Notes under the pieces: generated by a model
Database searches by the model: none
Told to the model about the DNA's origin: nothing
Seen by the model: the letters and a program-made list of their open reading frames with translations, nothing else
Shown: one piece after another, positions 42,171 through 54,440 of the stretch
Layout of the letters: every line of letters starts with the position of its first letter
Numbering within the stretch: the first letter of the stretch is position 1
Assembly: GCA_012934845.2 (NCBI GenBank)
Contig: WNNJ02003697.1
Coordinates: 104,105-168,104, forward strand
Reading direction: 5' to 3'
Length of the DNA stretch: 64,000 bases
From: Pomphorhynchus laevis
Lineage: Eukaryota > Acanthocephala > Palaeacanthocephala > Echinorhynchida > Pomphorhynchidae
Program-made: the position numbers and the translations under genes

Positions 42171-42359
42171 ATGGACATAAATATAGGTAGACTTTTAAAT
42201 AATTATCAAAGTAAAGAAATAATAGTATCAGATTTAAGTAAATATATTCCTAAAATAAGGTATAAGTTGTTACCGCCATTAGGACGAAAAATTTGCAATT
42301 ATAATAAAGAATTGAAATCAATATGTAACTATGATATTAGAAACATTATAGAAACATAA
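42171..42359 (+). pseudogene. PLE-A4 linker/RT junction (Cys form)
   Basis: 62 codons: SDLSKYIPKIRYKLLPPLGR, then KI, Cys (UGC at 42,294-42,296), NYNKELKSI. This is the third independent copy with Cys at the UGA site of copies 1 and 5. A TAA follows where others have GAA. Confidence 0.8.
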
Positions 42360-42862
42360 TGCAATTTCAAAAGTCTTAATTTTGATAAAATAAATGAACA
42401 TATATGCACTCATAATCTAGAATTACTTAAAAACAATGAATCAAGGAAAATGCTATCAAAAGGGTGTAAAAAGGTATTTATTAAAAGGGTATTTTACAAT
42501 TCGTTATCTAAAGACTAAAATTTTTACCTCAGTAAGCTGATTAATAGCAAAAGCTTAAATACATCTAAGATTGAAATTAGGAAAGATTATATGTTTGATA
42601 ATATTAAAAAAAATGAAAATAACAAACAATTATAAAAGGAAATATCAAACTAATAAGGATATGCCTACTGAATTTACTAAATTGAAGAATAAATATATAA
42701 TAACAGATATTGATAAAGCTAGTAATAAGTGTCTTCATATGCAAAAAGCTTTATTATGATATAATGATGAAATAAATTAATTATAATGATCTAAATATAA
42801 GCACAACATATGAATGTAGTAATTTAAATTTAGAAACAATTATTAAAAGTCCTTGTTCTGTA

Positions 42863-43519
42863 ATGGATAAGATGGGTATAAAAATTGAATCAGATAATAA
42901 AACTATACCTATATTATATTGGAATCCAAAATTACATATAAATCCAATAAAACCTAGGTTCATATGTAGTGCTTTTAAATGCACATTAAAACCACTTTCT
43001 GTCTATATGAATAAAATACTTAAAGTAATTAAAGCACAATTCAAAAAATATTGTAGGGTAATCGAAATTAATTCTGGTATAAAACACTATTTCAGTATTA
43101 ATAATACAAAAGAATTTTTAGAACACACAAAAAGAATAAATTTTCAGAATATAAATACCTTTGATTTTAGTTCGCTTGGTACAAATCTAGATTTAGCAGA
43201 TATTAAAGATGCATTTAAAAAATTAATTAATCTTATATTCGGAAAAAGATGTATATGCTATAATAACTATAACACATATCTAGCAAAAATTAAACCATCA
43301 AGTAAATATAAATATATGGATAAAATTGAATTATTAGAATCCTTAAATATTTTAATAAATCAAAATTATTTAAAGGTAGGGACTATATTTATACAAATAA
43401 AATGTGCTTCAATGGGAAGTAATAGTAGTTCAATTATAGCTGACTTATTTTTAAGCTTTATAGAATATGAATTTGTTCATAACTGTTTAAAAAATAAATC
43501 TAAATTATTTAAGATATGA
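42863..43519 (+). pseudogene. PLE-A4 RT, palm region
   Basis: 218-codon open frame: MDKMGIKIESD, ILYWNPKLHINPIKPRFICS, TKRINFQNINTFDFSSL, ELLESLNILINQNYLKVG, then SNSSSIIADLFLSFIEYEF. A one-base change at KDMKYM shifts the frame immediately before the catalytic YIDD box. Confidence 0.85.
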
Positions 43520-43734
43520 AATATATGTTTCGATATATTGATGATATATGTGTATTTAACCCTAACAATTTTTATTCATTAAGCGAACAAATTTATCCAG
43601 GTAGCCTCATTCTTAATAAAAACCATTATTAATGATAATAAAAGTATATATCTAGATATGAATACACAATTAACATCAATTAAAACTACTTTTAATTTAT
43701 ATCGTAAAGATGACACCAAGAGTCAAGATAACTT

Positions 43735-44240
43735 CATGAGTTTATAAGTCAGTGGCCAATGCCTGGAATTCGTGCTCTATACACAAATCATCGAGCATTG
43801 TGGCTGATTGTACAAATTCTACAAAACCTAATTTGTCTTAGGAACACATCCCAACAAGTATATTCACAGTTTATATCTTCAAATATAAGCGGTCTAGTCG
43901 ATAATCAAATGAATAGTCAACCTACTTCATATAATGTGAATTTCTTTCAATCACCAAGCAATAGACAAACAGCTTATGCAACAACGGCACATTAAAATTT
44001 ACAAAATTCAAATCAAGATTATACTGCTTCGTTGTTTCAACTATTAAATTGTTTTAATCCCCAGCAACATCAGCTGGCAAATCAACAACAAAACCAAACA
44101 ACAAAACAACTTTATGCATCCGAACTTATACAAATGCAGACGGTGGGATTCCATAACCGTGATACAAATCTCAAAGCGCTTGTTGATTCTATGGGGGACG
44201 CAAATATTGATGTAGAACGTATATGTTTAAACTTGGTCAC
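43735..44240 (+). pseudogene. Ubiquilin-like C-terminal cDNA fragment
   Basis: Two adjacent plus-strand open segments separated by a TAA at 43,993-43,995 and free of introns. The first has NHRALWLIVQILQNL, resembling the ubiquilin block before the C-terminus (NPRALQA...IQ.G). A Gln/Asn-rich linker follows. The second ends with GFHNRDTNLKALVDSMGD and then ANIDVERI, matching the UBA domain signature (MGF.NR..N..AL....GD...A.ERL) of ubiquilins, proteasome shuttle proteins. The frame then runs straight into PLE sequence. No poly(A) tail or target duplication is seen, so it arrived as part of the PLE copy rather than by LINE insertion. Confidence 0.65.
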
Positions 44241-44429
44241 TATAAAAATAAAATCAAACAGAAAATAGTAAAATATATAAATCAACATAATAATATTGAA
44301 AATAAATTTAAAATCATTAGCGGAAAATTTTTATGGATGGATAATAAATAATATAATTTGTGTTAGAATACGTTTCTATATAAACAAATTTAATCAGAGG
44401 AAATACATCATTAGCACGTGTTTGGCCCA

Positions 44430-45000
44430 CTTCATCGTTGATGTTTGTTGATCGTCGTCCTTAATCTTGTATCGTTGATGTTTGCTTATCGTTCTTAATC
44501 GTTGAACTTTGATGTTTGTCGATTGTTGTCTATCATAAATTGTAATCACTTATATTGTATGTTTAAGTTTTTATTTTTATCTCTTTGTTTTTTAAGTGTT
44601 TTTTAATATATCTTTATATATATTTGCTCTATAAAGCCGTTTATCAGTTATCCATTTTTTAGATCACAATGAATCTACATACAATTGTACGACAATTGCA
44701 TCTGGCGATACTAAATAATTCTTCAGTCCAACTGCTTCGTTGTCCGCTTTCCATTGATACTAGCTCGTCTAAAAAAGACGAGATGATCACCAAGTCGAAG
44801 AATACTGCCGGTAAATTCTGTTCTGATATATGCAAGGATGATGAAGTTATTCTAACATTTCGTCAACTGAGAAAAGACTGATACATTATTTTCAACAGGG
44901 CGTGGATTATTTCTGCTCTCTCTCTGTAACGGGATACTTCCTGATAGATGCTATTGAACCCATTCATCTAAAAAGAGTCGGAAAATATGTGCAAGTCGTT
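44430..45000. other. Degenerate TTGATGTTTG-type repeats and a short ORF
   Basis: 44,445-44,530 contains four loose repeats of ATCGTTGATGTTTG. The frame 44,669-44,881 (70 codons; begins MNLHTIVRQLHLAI, ends TFRQLRKD) is unrecognised, has a start after a (T-rich) stretch and no visible poly(A) signal near its end. I would not call it a gene on this evidence. Confidence 0.4.
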
Positions 45001-45475
45001 GGCAAAAGAATGATTTTTGGAGTGAGGTGGTGTCGTTTGCAATTAAGCTGTTCAATCTCCAACAAATATTGAGAAAATTAGCGGATTTAGTAAGTCACCT
45101 TGCATGACTCCTTTGCGTTGAGTGATTGGAGCAGAGAAAGAAACAATATCGAATATGTACACTTCATTCGGTAACAACATACGATGTAATGTTTCGAGGA
45201 AGGCACCGGATATGTGATGATGAAAATTAAGTTTTTCAATGAGAGGTTGAAGATTGGTATTATCAAAAGTTTTAAAAAAGTTGACGAAAACTGTGTATGC
45301 TCAATGACTTGACGATATCAATGTGAAAATATTATGACAAGTTTTAGCTAGTGTCGTTCTGGTTAAATTTCGACTTCGAAATCAATGTTATTTCGGATGG
45401 AGGAGTTGCCCTCGGAATAGTTGTAAATGCGACGGGAAAGCTAGGATGAGAATAATTTGGTGCTTGGAAGTCGTG
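45000..45475 (-). pseudogene. LINE RT fragment, minus strand
   Basis: The reverse strand reads VYVNFFKTFDNTNLQPLIEK (motif A, F.K.FD.....L), FHHHISGAFLETL and RKGVMQGDLLNPLIFSIFV (motif B, QGD.LSP.LF). This is a non-LTR RT of a family different from LINE-B, with frame changes and no catalytic box retained. Confidence 0.75.
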
Positions 45476-45484
45476 AATCAAAGT

Positions 45485-47095
45485 ATATACCATCCTTGAT
45501 TCTATTTTACCTCACCAGTTCCGAATTCTCAAAAGCTCCTCGTGTGCACTTGGTTCGACTCTGACTAGAATTTCTAAGCGCATTCTACTTCATTCTTTTA
45601 AAGTCTTCTTCGTTTTCTCAAATGTGGTCACACTTCTATCTCTAGTCATCGTGATTATTGATTAAATCTTCGACGTTCCAATCACTCTCTTCTACGCTAT
45701 AAATGTAAACTTTCCTGTCAAAATAAGATCACATCATAGTCTGAACAAAAGTATACTTAGAGAAACTTTAATTTTTATGCTCGCTCTCCAAATGTTCAAA
45801 CCCACGTTTCTTACATTCTCTTATTTTCAGTCTAAAATCACTACGATCATCTTATATATCAATGTAAATCATCAATCCTTATCTTGATCATTATGCATAT
45901 TTCCTCTTGACCTATTCCATACTCTTTATGTTTCTTCTATCGAAGTCTCTAACGTTCTACGCTCTCTATGCCCAACACATCTTCGCCTTCCGTTCAATCT
46001 GCCTTCCGCTCTAATCAATCTACTAAATTCGTTTGTCAAACAGTTTTCAGTGATCTACTTAAAGCCCGCGATATGAAACTATGTAGTGTCGTAATCTCGC
46101 TTGACCTGTCTTCTGTGTTGGACAATGTCGATTATTTTATCATACTCTCTTGGATTCGTCACTACTATGATTTCTCAGTTCCTACTAGAGCCTGGTTTAC
46201 ATCTTATCTCTCCAAAGCATCATCTTTCTATTCACTACTTTCGCTACTTCTGCCACAAATTTTCTTATGTCTATCTCCAACCATCTTTTCTCGCTTCGTC
46301 TAGCTCTTAATTCCGAAAAGTCCAAAATAATGTGGATCATTCCTTATCCCCTCGACATAACCCCACCTATTTTATCTTTTAATTCTATCATTCTCCAAAT
46401 TGTTGACAATATGGTTTTCTTAGGTTTTAACTTCGACAATTTACTTCCCCTCAAACTTTTTGTTCATGACTAAGTTCGTTCTTCATTCTTATTTATTCGT
46501 GATCTCCGTCGCATTTATAGGCTTATAGACTTCCGCTCTTGTTTTGTTCTTATATCATCTATCATGTTTCCCTAAATCGATTAATGCCTTAGCCAATTTG
46601 CCAACGCTTCCAATTCTGCCTTTTACCTCTCTAACGTATCATGAACTCTTACGCGCGTCTTCTTGTGTCTTCGCCATTTCGACAATTCATCCCTTCATCT
46701 CCCTTCCTATCATGGCCCACCATTTACCTTCGTGTTGAATTTCGCTTTCGTCCCATTACCTTTCGTCGTTTATTTTGTCACTCACCATCCTACTTACACC
46801 TTGTTTATCTTGATGATTCGCGTTCTGCCTTATTGGCTCTGCGATCAAGTAATTGTCAACTTCTCCACGTTCCTCCGTACTCAACCAACTATGGGCTCCG
46901 CTCTTTTATCGTCGCTGCTCACTTGCTTGGAATTCTTTGCCAGCTTAAATACGTTCTTCTTCATTGCTTTCACTCTTCAACCGACGTGTACGTTACTTCA
47001 CTATGACTCTTCCTCCACAATAAATCAAGAAATCTATTTCATCAACATTTTATCAAATTCACAATTCTATCATACCTCTTCAACGAACTAAATAG
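45485..47095 (+). pseudogene. Degenerate CR1/jockey-like LINE RT, plus strand
   Basis: Frame 45,968-46,303: SVQSAFRSNQST, VVISLDLSSVLDNVDYFIIL (motif A), then TRAWFTSYLSKASSF, as in LLDLS.AFD.VDH..LL..L......W..SYL of CR1-like RTs. The frame then passes into LRLALNSEKSKIMWI and VFLGFNFD (post-catalytic region). Later frames to 47,091 are Ser/Leu/Phe-rich and unassigned. Lies head to head with the minus-strand RT at 45.0-45.5 kb. Confidence 0.65.
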
Positions 47096-47099
47096 CATT

Positions 47100-48660
47100 T
47101 TATGTTCTCCCTAAACGTTTTGCCACATTCCACATCTATACTGCCATCAATTTCATCAGCAAATTAATTTTACATTGTATTTTGTTTTCATATGTTTTTA
47201 ATTTTTCTTTTAAGTGGGCTTTTAAGCGCGCATAGATGCGCATTTGCCACCAAATAAATAAAATATCTAACTATATATTTATAATTATTATAAATTAATC
47301 TTTAAATATTTTAGCTAATTTAAAAATAATTCTTTAAATAGACATTTTTAATTAAATGAATGTAAAATTTATTTAAAACTTATATTACTTACAACTTAAG
47401 AGTTGTAAGTATTCACATTTTAGAGCTTATTCAAATATATTTAGAAATTTGAATATATTGTGCTATGTAAAAACAATGGTTTAATAAATAACATGTACGC
47501 CATTTACATTAAGTAAAACGTTGTATACGTAATCCATTAAGTTATAAAAGCAGTTTTATTTAAATCCTTAACTACAAATTCACGAATAATATTTTGCTAA
47601 TACAGCATTAAAATGTTATTAAATTTTATTTAATTAGATTCCAATTAAATTATATCCATTTAAATTTGTTATCAAATATATGATTATTACAAAAATGCAA
47701 CAAATATCGATTAGTAAACATTATCAAGTAATAAGGCAAAGCTTTAAGATTTTGCAAACGCAAAACTCCCAAAAGCTCTAGTAGTAACTATAGTTAACTT
47801 TAGAAGTTAAAGTGCCTATCAAAACAGAATATTTAATTACAGTGTAATGCACGAGTTCGTACAAAAAAAATAGGTCAATAAAAATACAAACAAAACTCAT
47901 GAATAAAATAGCGTGGCGAATGATACTCAAAGTGTTAATTAAAATATTTTAAATTCTAAATTATGAAAAAAGAAGAAATTGGAAAACTAATTTTAATTAA
48001 CATCTCTCAATGTGCGAGGCTACAGTCACATACATGCAATATATATAGAGAAAATCTCAGAGTAATATTGTCTTGTGTGGACAGCGTATGAATTTTTAAA
48101 TATGTAAAATTTTATTCAAAATAAATATTACAAAATAATATATATAATTATAAGACTACATTAATTATTTAAATTATATTAAATTATATTATATCAATTA
48201 TTTCATCAATTCTTTAATTAACGATGGATGATTTTCCATTAATTATTGCTTAAATCATCCATTGATTAAAGCATAGTCTAATCGATTTTTTTAAATATAT
48301 ATAAAATATATGCTCTAAAATTAATTTTTTTGTAAAACAACCTGCAACAAGTCCTTTTCTATTTTTATTTAATCAGGTTATATAGTACTTTTAAATGCGA
48401 GTATTTAGATAATTAAAACTACTTACAATGCTTAAATGACTAAAGCGTAATTTTGAAACTGTTGAGAATAGTAAGTTTAAATTTGCATCTACAATTAAGC
48501 AAAAATCTTGTTCACCAAGATTAATATTAAAAAATCGTAACTTTAAAGCTAAGTAATACCTGATTACAAATTGCCGATACTACGTATACTTTACTGTTTG
48601 CACAACTAATTACAATACAAAGTCATATCTGAATACAATCAAACAACAACGCAATTAACT
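47100..48660. other. AT-rich, nothing recognised
   Basis: About 1.5 kb without an ORF above noise. Includes short inverted repeats (ACAACTTAAGAGTTGT near 47,391) and long T/A-rich stretches. No match to other repeats seen. Confidence 0.5.
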
Positions 48661-50279
48661 ACACAAATGGAAGGAGGAAAGCGTCTTTGTCACCTCTGCC
48701 AGAGAAACATTGCCTCGACATCTAGTGAACGCTTCCACTTCCACAAGTTCGAAGTTCAATATGTGCAGGTTACGGCAAAGGAATCATTCAGAGTTGTTTT
48801 GATTATGTGTCAGAGGCTAAATCCAACGAAGGCACAAAGAGATCAATTCACCGATAGCAATTCCGCCCGTTCGAGTCGAAGATTCAAGCCATCTGTCGTG
48901 CTTTCAATCACGCTGGTGCAAAGAATCGCCAACGGTCATGGGTATGCCGTTTAAAGCACGGGTTCTAGCAGCCACCCATTTCTGTGACAATATTAAACGC
49001 GCGCTCCAAATTGAAGATGTCGGTCCATGGGCGGAGTTGCTGCTATTCGCCAAATCGTGCTTCAGTTGCAACTTCCAAAAGTCGACATAAAGTTGAAAAG
49101 CACATTTGCGATTCAATAAGAGCCTACGCGACAACCGCCTTACCGGATTTGCCATCGGTGAGAGCAATGCCACGCAAACATGCAAATCACAAACCGAACG
49201 GCAAGTCGGAACTTGCTTGTATTACCCTGGCTAAGCACATAAATTATGGGAAAGCAGCCCAGCGCCTGATTTCAGTCGGAATATCAACCCCATCTGCACA
49301 AGCATGGACACTCCTGCAAAGATGACATCCTCCTACGTACATCAGCTGTACAGATCAACAACTCTCATCCCCTAATATTACAAAACAGTGCTCGAACAAT
49401 CCGCTTATGTCAATAGTTATAAGTAATGAAACAGTCCTTGCCGCGGTCAACTCTTTCCCCTCAGCGTCAGGACCAGGCTGCCTAAGGCTATGACCGTAAC
49501 ATCTACAGGATATGTTACGAGCCAATAGCGGAGGATCACTAGCAGAGAATTTGACACACCTTATCAACCATCTACTTGCAGGACTCGCACCCCCTGAAGT
49601 GGCGCCTTATATCGCTGGCGCTAACTTGATCGCGCTGCCAAAAAAGGACGGGGTGTAAGATCAATCGCTGTCGGCGAAACTCTCCGCCGTCTCTGTTCGA
49701 AGTGCATCTGTCTTAAACTCCGTAAACGCTTAGCCAGCCTGCTACAACCAACACTATTAGAGGTAGCAACCCCAAACGCAGTAGAAATGATCGTTCATAA
49801 CGTTAGACGCCTTCACGAGCAACAAGCCAACGACACAAATTGGACTGGGTAAATATCGACTTGCCAAACGCATTCAACCCAGTGTCCAGAGCACAGTTAC
49901 GAGTGGAGATCCGAGGAAACGTTCCAGAGCTCTTGCCCTGGCTTGATTTCACGTACAAATGCAAAGCACTCCTACGTTTTGGCTCATTCGACCCTCTCAA
50001 CTCATGCAAATGAGTCCAGAAGGAAGATTCATTTGGCCCGTTCCTATTCTCATTGGCAATTCAGGGAACGATTGAAAAGGTATCTCAAATACCTGAAATA
50101 AACCTCAACATGTGGTATCTGGATGACGACATAGTCGGTGGGACTCCATCAGCAATTGCATCTGCACTCGGCTGGGTAGATGCGAGCTTTAAAATGATGG
50201 ACCTCCAGTTAAATTGGCGAGAGACAGAAGTTATCGACATGACTGAAGCCTAAACGCTTAACTGGCCCAACATTCTGAG

Positions 50280-50900
50280 GTGGTTTCGGAGAACGCTTCC
50301 GGAAGCATACATTTGCTAGGCATACCCATAGGTGACGAGTATTTCATAGAGAACCACCTGTCTAATGAGGTGCTTCCACCACTGGTTCAGACAATTGATG
50401 CAGTGGCCAAGCTGCCAGACCCTCAAGTCGGATACCTTCAACTTCGACACCGCGCATCTTTGTCAAGGATAACCTACATCCTCCGCACAGTCGATCCAAG
50501 GATGACAAAAAGGTTTTGTCAGTCATTTGACAGACAAATCGCTAGCGCTTTTCAGAAAATATGCGCGTGCCAACTTCAAGAAGCTACTAAATCACAGATG
50601 ACACTGCCTATCCGTCTGGGCGGCTTCTGTCTAAGATGCAATGCAGCGCACGCCCAGAGCGCATTCATTCATAGCGTTCAGCAAATCGGAGAGATATACA
50701 GTCTGGACGCTTTACTATTTCCTGGTTATTTTGAGGCATTGGTATCCCTAAGAACAAGGATGGGCTCAAACTTCATACCGTTCACAGAGAGCGGTCAATC
50801 ATCAACTTCGCGGCTGATCGATAATCTTGCCTCAACCCAGCTGTTGCAGTCATCTTGCGAAATAGACCGGGCCCGACTACACGCAGTGTCATGTCCATAG
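50280..50900 (+). pseudogene. RT thumb region of the same LINE
   Basis: 206 open codons from SGSIHLLGIPIGDEYFIENH, a block after the catalytic box in this RT class, through RHRASLSRITYILRTVDPR to LPIRLGGFCLR, then a Ser/Leu-rich end. Upstream frame 50,053-50,253 carries YLDDD. One-base shifts separate them. Confidence 0.75.
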
Positions 50901-51119
50901 GCTGAGGCTTGGCTTAGTGCCGTCCCAAATTCGTCATCTGGAACGGAACTAACTTCACCACAGTTCTGCGTCCTAGCTTGAATGTGGCTTGGTATTCCCT
51001 TGTACGAAAAGAATTATCGACGCGGACGCTGCATGCGCATGGCGGATAAGGGAGGCCTACACTTACTTACTTGCCAATACGGGGGTTATTAAGACCTGCG
51101 GCATAATGCAATCCGTGAA

Positions 51120-51827
51120 GTGGTATTCGCAGTGGCACAATCAGCCCGTACGGATGTAGCACTGGAAGTGCGAGGAATTATCCCGGACCTACGCGAACGC
51201 CCGGCAGACATCCTTTTATTTTGGGATTTTCCACTTGCAGTCGACTTTGCAGTCACCCATCTCCAACAAGCCGCATACCGTGATTTCGCCGCCAACGTAC
51301 GATTCGCCGCTGCCACATCCTACGCTGTCAATGTAGGGGATAAGAAATATAGGGACAGAGTCGAAGATGTGATGTACATGCTTTCAGCCGCCGTAGTCGA
51401 GACCATTGGTGGATGGAACGACGAAGGAAACAGGGTGATCAAGCGGGTTGCGAACAATATGAGCCGTACAAGCGGAATATTATATCAGCGCAACTCGATC
51501 GCGCTAATGCGGGGCAACGCAATAGCCATGCTAGCTTCACTCGATCAGCTTCCAATATTGACCTTTGACCACATCCAGCAGGAAACATGTGAACCTGAGG
51601 AACGCCTATTCGAGCCAGACGCTGGTCTCAACAAGAATGTGTCAGTGGAATCTACATACCGATGCTGTGATGCACCTATTACGCGATATACCAAATGCCC
51701 AAATTACGATTATATGCTGTTGAAGGCCTGTTACCCGTTTACGACAAATTTCAATCCAAATCTTTCAATGACGGCGGAGAAACGCCATATTCAGTTATAT
51801 CCCTTGAACCATGTAAATTGTCGATAA
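51120..51827 (+). pseudogene. C-terminal nuclease-like domain of the same LINE
   Basis: 235 codons. Starts REVVFAVAQSARTDVALEVR, then PADILLF and LAVDFAVTHLQQAAY, a P-D......(L/A)-D-x-x-V arrangement that fits PD-(D/E)XK folds; then VEDVMYMLSAAVVETIGGWN and SGILYQRNSIALMRGNAIAM, the conserved tail also seen at the 9.7-kb copy. No stop inside, so this part is the best conserved. Confidence 0.75.
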
Positions 51828-51837
51828 ATTATAAGAC

Positions 51838-52860
51838 AATAAAATAATCCCAGACAGTTTAAATAACGCTGATCAGTCAAAACGATCATTACTCGTACAT
51901 GACACCGCACATATTGATGAACTTCCTCCACATCCTAATAGTAGGAATCGTCAGAAGGGCTCGCCAGAAGGCTGACTACCAGCTCTTCTACAATATAAGC
52001 TTTCGATTTATACATTGTTACAAAATGCAAAGTTATTAAAATAATAATATTTGCATTATAACATGATATTATTAAATATAATTATATGATTATATTATGC
52101 TGATAATAACTAATGAGAATTTAAATACGATATTATTGTGTTGAATATTTAAATTCCCAATAAACGTGTTTCTACTTTTTTAATTTATGTGCGTTAACTT
52201 TCAAATACGACAATTTTTATTGATTAAATTAAAATATATTTGTAAAGTAAATTATTATTTAAACTATCATTTATAAAGTATCACTTTATATCATTTGTAA
52301 AGTAAATTATAACATTTTTAAAGTCAATAATTATTTAAACGATCATTTATAAAGTATCATTTTATATCATTTTATAAAGTATTATTTTATCATCTTTTAT
52401 AAAAAATCATTTATAAAGTTTTTGAGAACACTCTCATTCCAATTGCCAATAATAAAGAGCACAAAGGAATTTTTTAGAATTTTATCTAAAAGATAATTGT
52501 CATTGCAAATTTTCAGGAACAAACTATTACCATCTTCAGGCTGCTTGTGTAATCATAATTTTGCTTTATATAATACCATCAACAGCACTGCTATTGATTA
52601 CGTTATTTTTTGGGCAGTGTCTAAGGGTCTTGTATGGGTATATTCAAATTGTAGTAGATTTTTCTGTTTAGCTCGTTAAGATCGCCTCGCCTGTGGGAAA
52701 ATGTTACAACAGGATAAAATACTAAGACTTAGTTAACTGATCTGATTGTTATAAAAGATGATCAGCAACGAATGCTTTGAAAATTAGTGGCAAGTCAATT
52801 AATCAACTGGGTTAAAACAATTTTCTTGATAATACCAAATTAAAACATTGGAAAGCAAGA
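51838..52860. other. AT-rich intergenic sequence
   Basis: 51,840-52,010 has moderate GC without an ORF. 52,020-52,450 is AT-rich with imperfect repeats of CATTTATAAAGTAT. 52,497-52,679 is a short unsupported frame. 52,720-52,750 contains AGTTAACTGATCTGATTG, similar to the end of R-H. Confidence 0.5.
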
Positions 52861-52866
52861 CAAAAG

Positions 52867-53030
52867 TCGACGTAAATCAATTATCAACGAAGCCGTATGT
52901 CCAGGGTACGTGCCGGTGTGCTCGGATTTTACACACGATCTTGTAAATTAGTCGACGTAAATCAATTATCAACGAAGCCGTACGTCCAGGGTACGTCCCG
53001 GGGTGCGCGGATTTTACACACGATCTTAAA
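52867..53030 (+). repeat. 84-bp tandem duplication at an element 5' end
   Basis: Two units beginning GTCGACGTAAATCAATTATC and containing CGTCCAGGGTACGT and GGATTTTACACACGATCTT, offset by 84 bp (starts about 52,867 and 52,951). Few differences. It precedes the LINE fragment with RPDT...DFTCVD, so it may be a 5' UTR or promoter repeat. Confidence 0.8.
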
Positions 53031-53032
53031 TA

Positions 53033-53921
53033 TTGGTTCCGATCGATTTGAAATCTCTAACCAGCCGACGCAAAAACCAGCTATCGAGAAGAGATATCGA
53101 AAATCATTTCGACGAAAAAATTGAACGTTCGATACGAATAAATCGCCGGTTTGGACGAAACAACCAGTTATTCACATGCACAGCGTCCGGTTGGCTAATG
53201 TCCAGTCTTTCGTCTCGAGTTTCGAATAACCGATACCGGCCTCTTGTGAGACATGGCCGGCGCACCCGCTGTGCCGTTTCAGGACTCCCTCCTACATCAC
53301 AGCGGGCGTCACATTTTCAATCGACCGGCGAATTCTATCAACAACCTCAAGCGCCGTCGTGCTCCCAAAGCACACGGTGTGTTTCTCAAGTCAGGCCCTG
53401 CTCTATCAGTTGGTTCAAGGATGAGTGTTGATACATTTCGTATCGCATGCACTTTACGACTGATCGCATACACATGTCGCTGTGGAATCCAAATATACTC
53501 ACTAGGCACGCATGGCCTCAGTTGTTCATGTTCCGCAGGTCGATTTGCCAGGCACTCTTTGCTTAATTTAATTATTATGGACGCTTTAAAAAAGGTCCAA
53601 ATCCCAAGCCGTCTAGAACCTCCAGGGTTGTTCCGATCTGATGGCGCACGCCCAGATACCGTTACAATGGTCCCATTGGAATGCGGCAAATTCGCATTTT
53701 GGGACTTCACATGTGTGGACCCGCAAGCTCCCAGTCACCAGGCGACAGCTCTAGCAGGAACCGGATTAGTAGCTACGGAAGCTGAAGGCAGAAAGAGAAT
53801 AAAGTACGAGGGAATTTCAGCACTAGGGATGGATTTCATTCTCATAGCCATCGAAACCACGGGTGCGATGGGCAAGGAATCATCTAACTTCTTCCGTTTG
53901 CTCAGCAAAAAGCTTCGTTGA
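53033..53921 (+). pseudogene. Short LINE: C-terminal zinc motif and restriction-like endonuclease
   Basis: Two overlapping frames. The second (53,253-53,921, 222 aa) has CRCGIQIYSLGTHGLSC (C..C....H...C), then GRFARHSLLNLII, IPSRLEPPGLFRSDGARPDT, FWDFTCVDPQAPSHQ and DFILIAIETTGAMG, and stops normally. This is the C-terminal half of the same non-LTR class as the 9.7-kb fragment. The first frame (53,033) is basic. There is no RT, so this is an internally deleted or truncated copy that keeps its 5' repeat and 3' domain. Confidence 0.75.
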
Positions 53922-53929
53922 TTTGTAGA

Positions 53930-54440
53930 CGACCGGAGGGCTGACTCCTTCCTAATGCAACGCATAAGTACTGTCATTTAAATTGGCAATGATGCATCAA
54001 TCATGGCCTTGATTCCAGAACACTGAATGCAATTGAACTCCTACACCCCAAAGACATAAAGTTATTCATTTTGCTTGCACATTATTGTAATTGTATGTAA
54101 ATATGTAATTGTATGTAATTGTATTAATCACTTATATAATTGATAATTTTAATTGAATTAAAATTTTTACTATTTTATTAAAATTTTAATTTTAATTTGT
54201 TGATCGAATAATTTTATCTAACACTCCAAATAAACACTACAAATGCACTTTAATTAGATGTTTAAAAATCACTTTCGATATGTTAAAATCAACTGACGGA
54301 AATCATTCAAAAAAATAAGAATTAAAAAATCAATTCACTTGCACAAAATCACATAGAGCCTCATCGCATTCCTTTTGAATTATATCGCCATAAATACTTG
54401 TTGTTCTAAATCTAATTTGTAATCTGGCCAAATTCTAAAT
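53930..54440. other. AT-rich, nothing recognised
   Basis: About 500 bp, includes GTAATTGTATGTAAATATG-type tandem repetition near 54,085-54,125. No gene. Confidence 0.5.

Larger units (their letters stand above)
42165..44428 (+). mobile_element. PLE-A copy 4, with a captured cDNA inside
   Basis: Plus strand from the linker (42,171) through junction GRKICNYNKEL (UGC at 42,294-296) and the RT to 43,712, then about 520 bp of ubiquilin-like sequence, then the PLE RT C-terminus from about 44,228 and 3' UTR to GTTTGGCCC (44,428). About 290 bp of PLE are missing at the insert. The frame 42,863-43,519 is the longest RT stretch of the family (218 codons), with SSIIADLFLSFIE; YIDDICVF follows at about 43,530 after a shift. 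Confidence 0.85.
48667..51827 (+). mobile_element. LINE with probable restriction-like endonuclease, near full-length, decayed
   Basis: Plus-strand frames in order: 48,667-48,954 with a Cys pair in RLCHLCQRN and a poorly matching N-terminus; 48,984-49,325; RT from LIALPKKDG and RSIAVGETLRRLC (49,630-49,700), TNW...NIDLPNAFNPVSR (49,840-49,900), MWYLDDDIVGGTP (50,110-50,150); 50,280-50,900 thumb (LLGIPIGDEYF, LPIRLGGFCLR); 51,120-51,827 C-terminus with RPADILLFWDFPLAVDFAVT, the likely nuclease core, and VETIGGW. At least five frame breaks. Ends near an AATAAAATAAT stretch at 51,837. Confidence 0.8.

Noticed and set aside
44669-44881. 70-aa ORF as a host gene
   Set aside because: No homology recognised, no 3' signal, and it lies among retroelement debris.
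51089-51316. Minus-strand ORF rich in Arg/Ser/Ala
   Set aside because: Antisense of the nuclease-like C-terminus of the 48.7-51.8-kb LINE.
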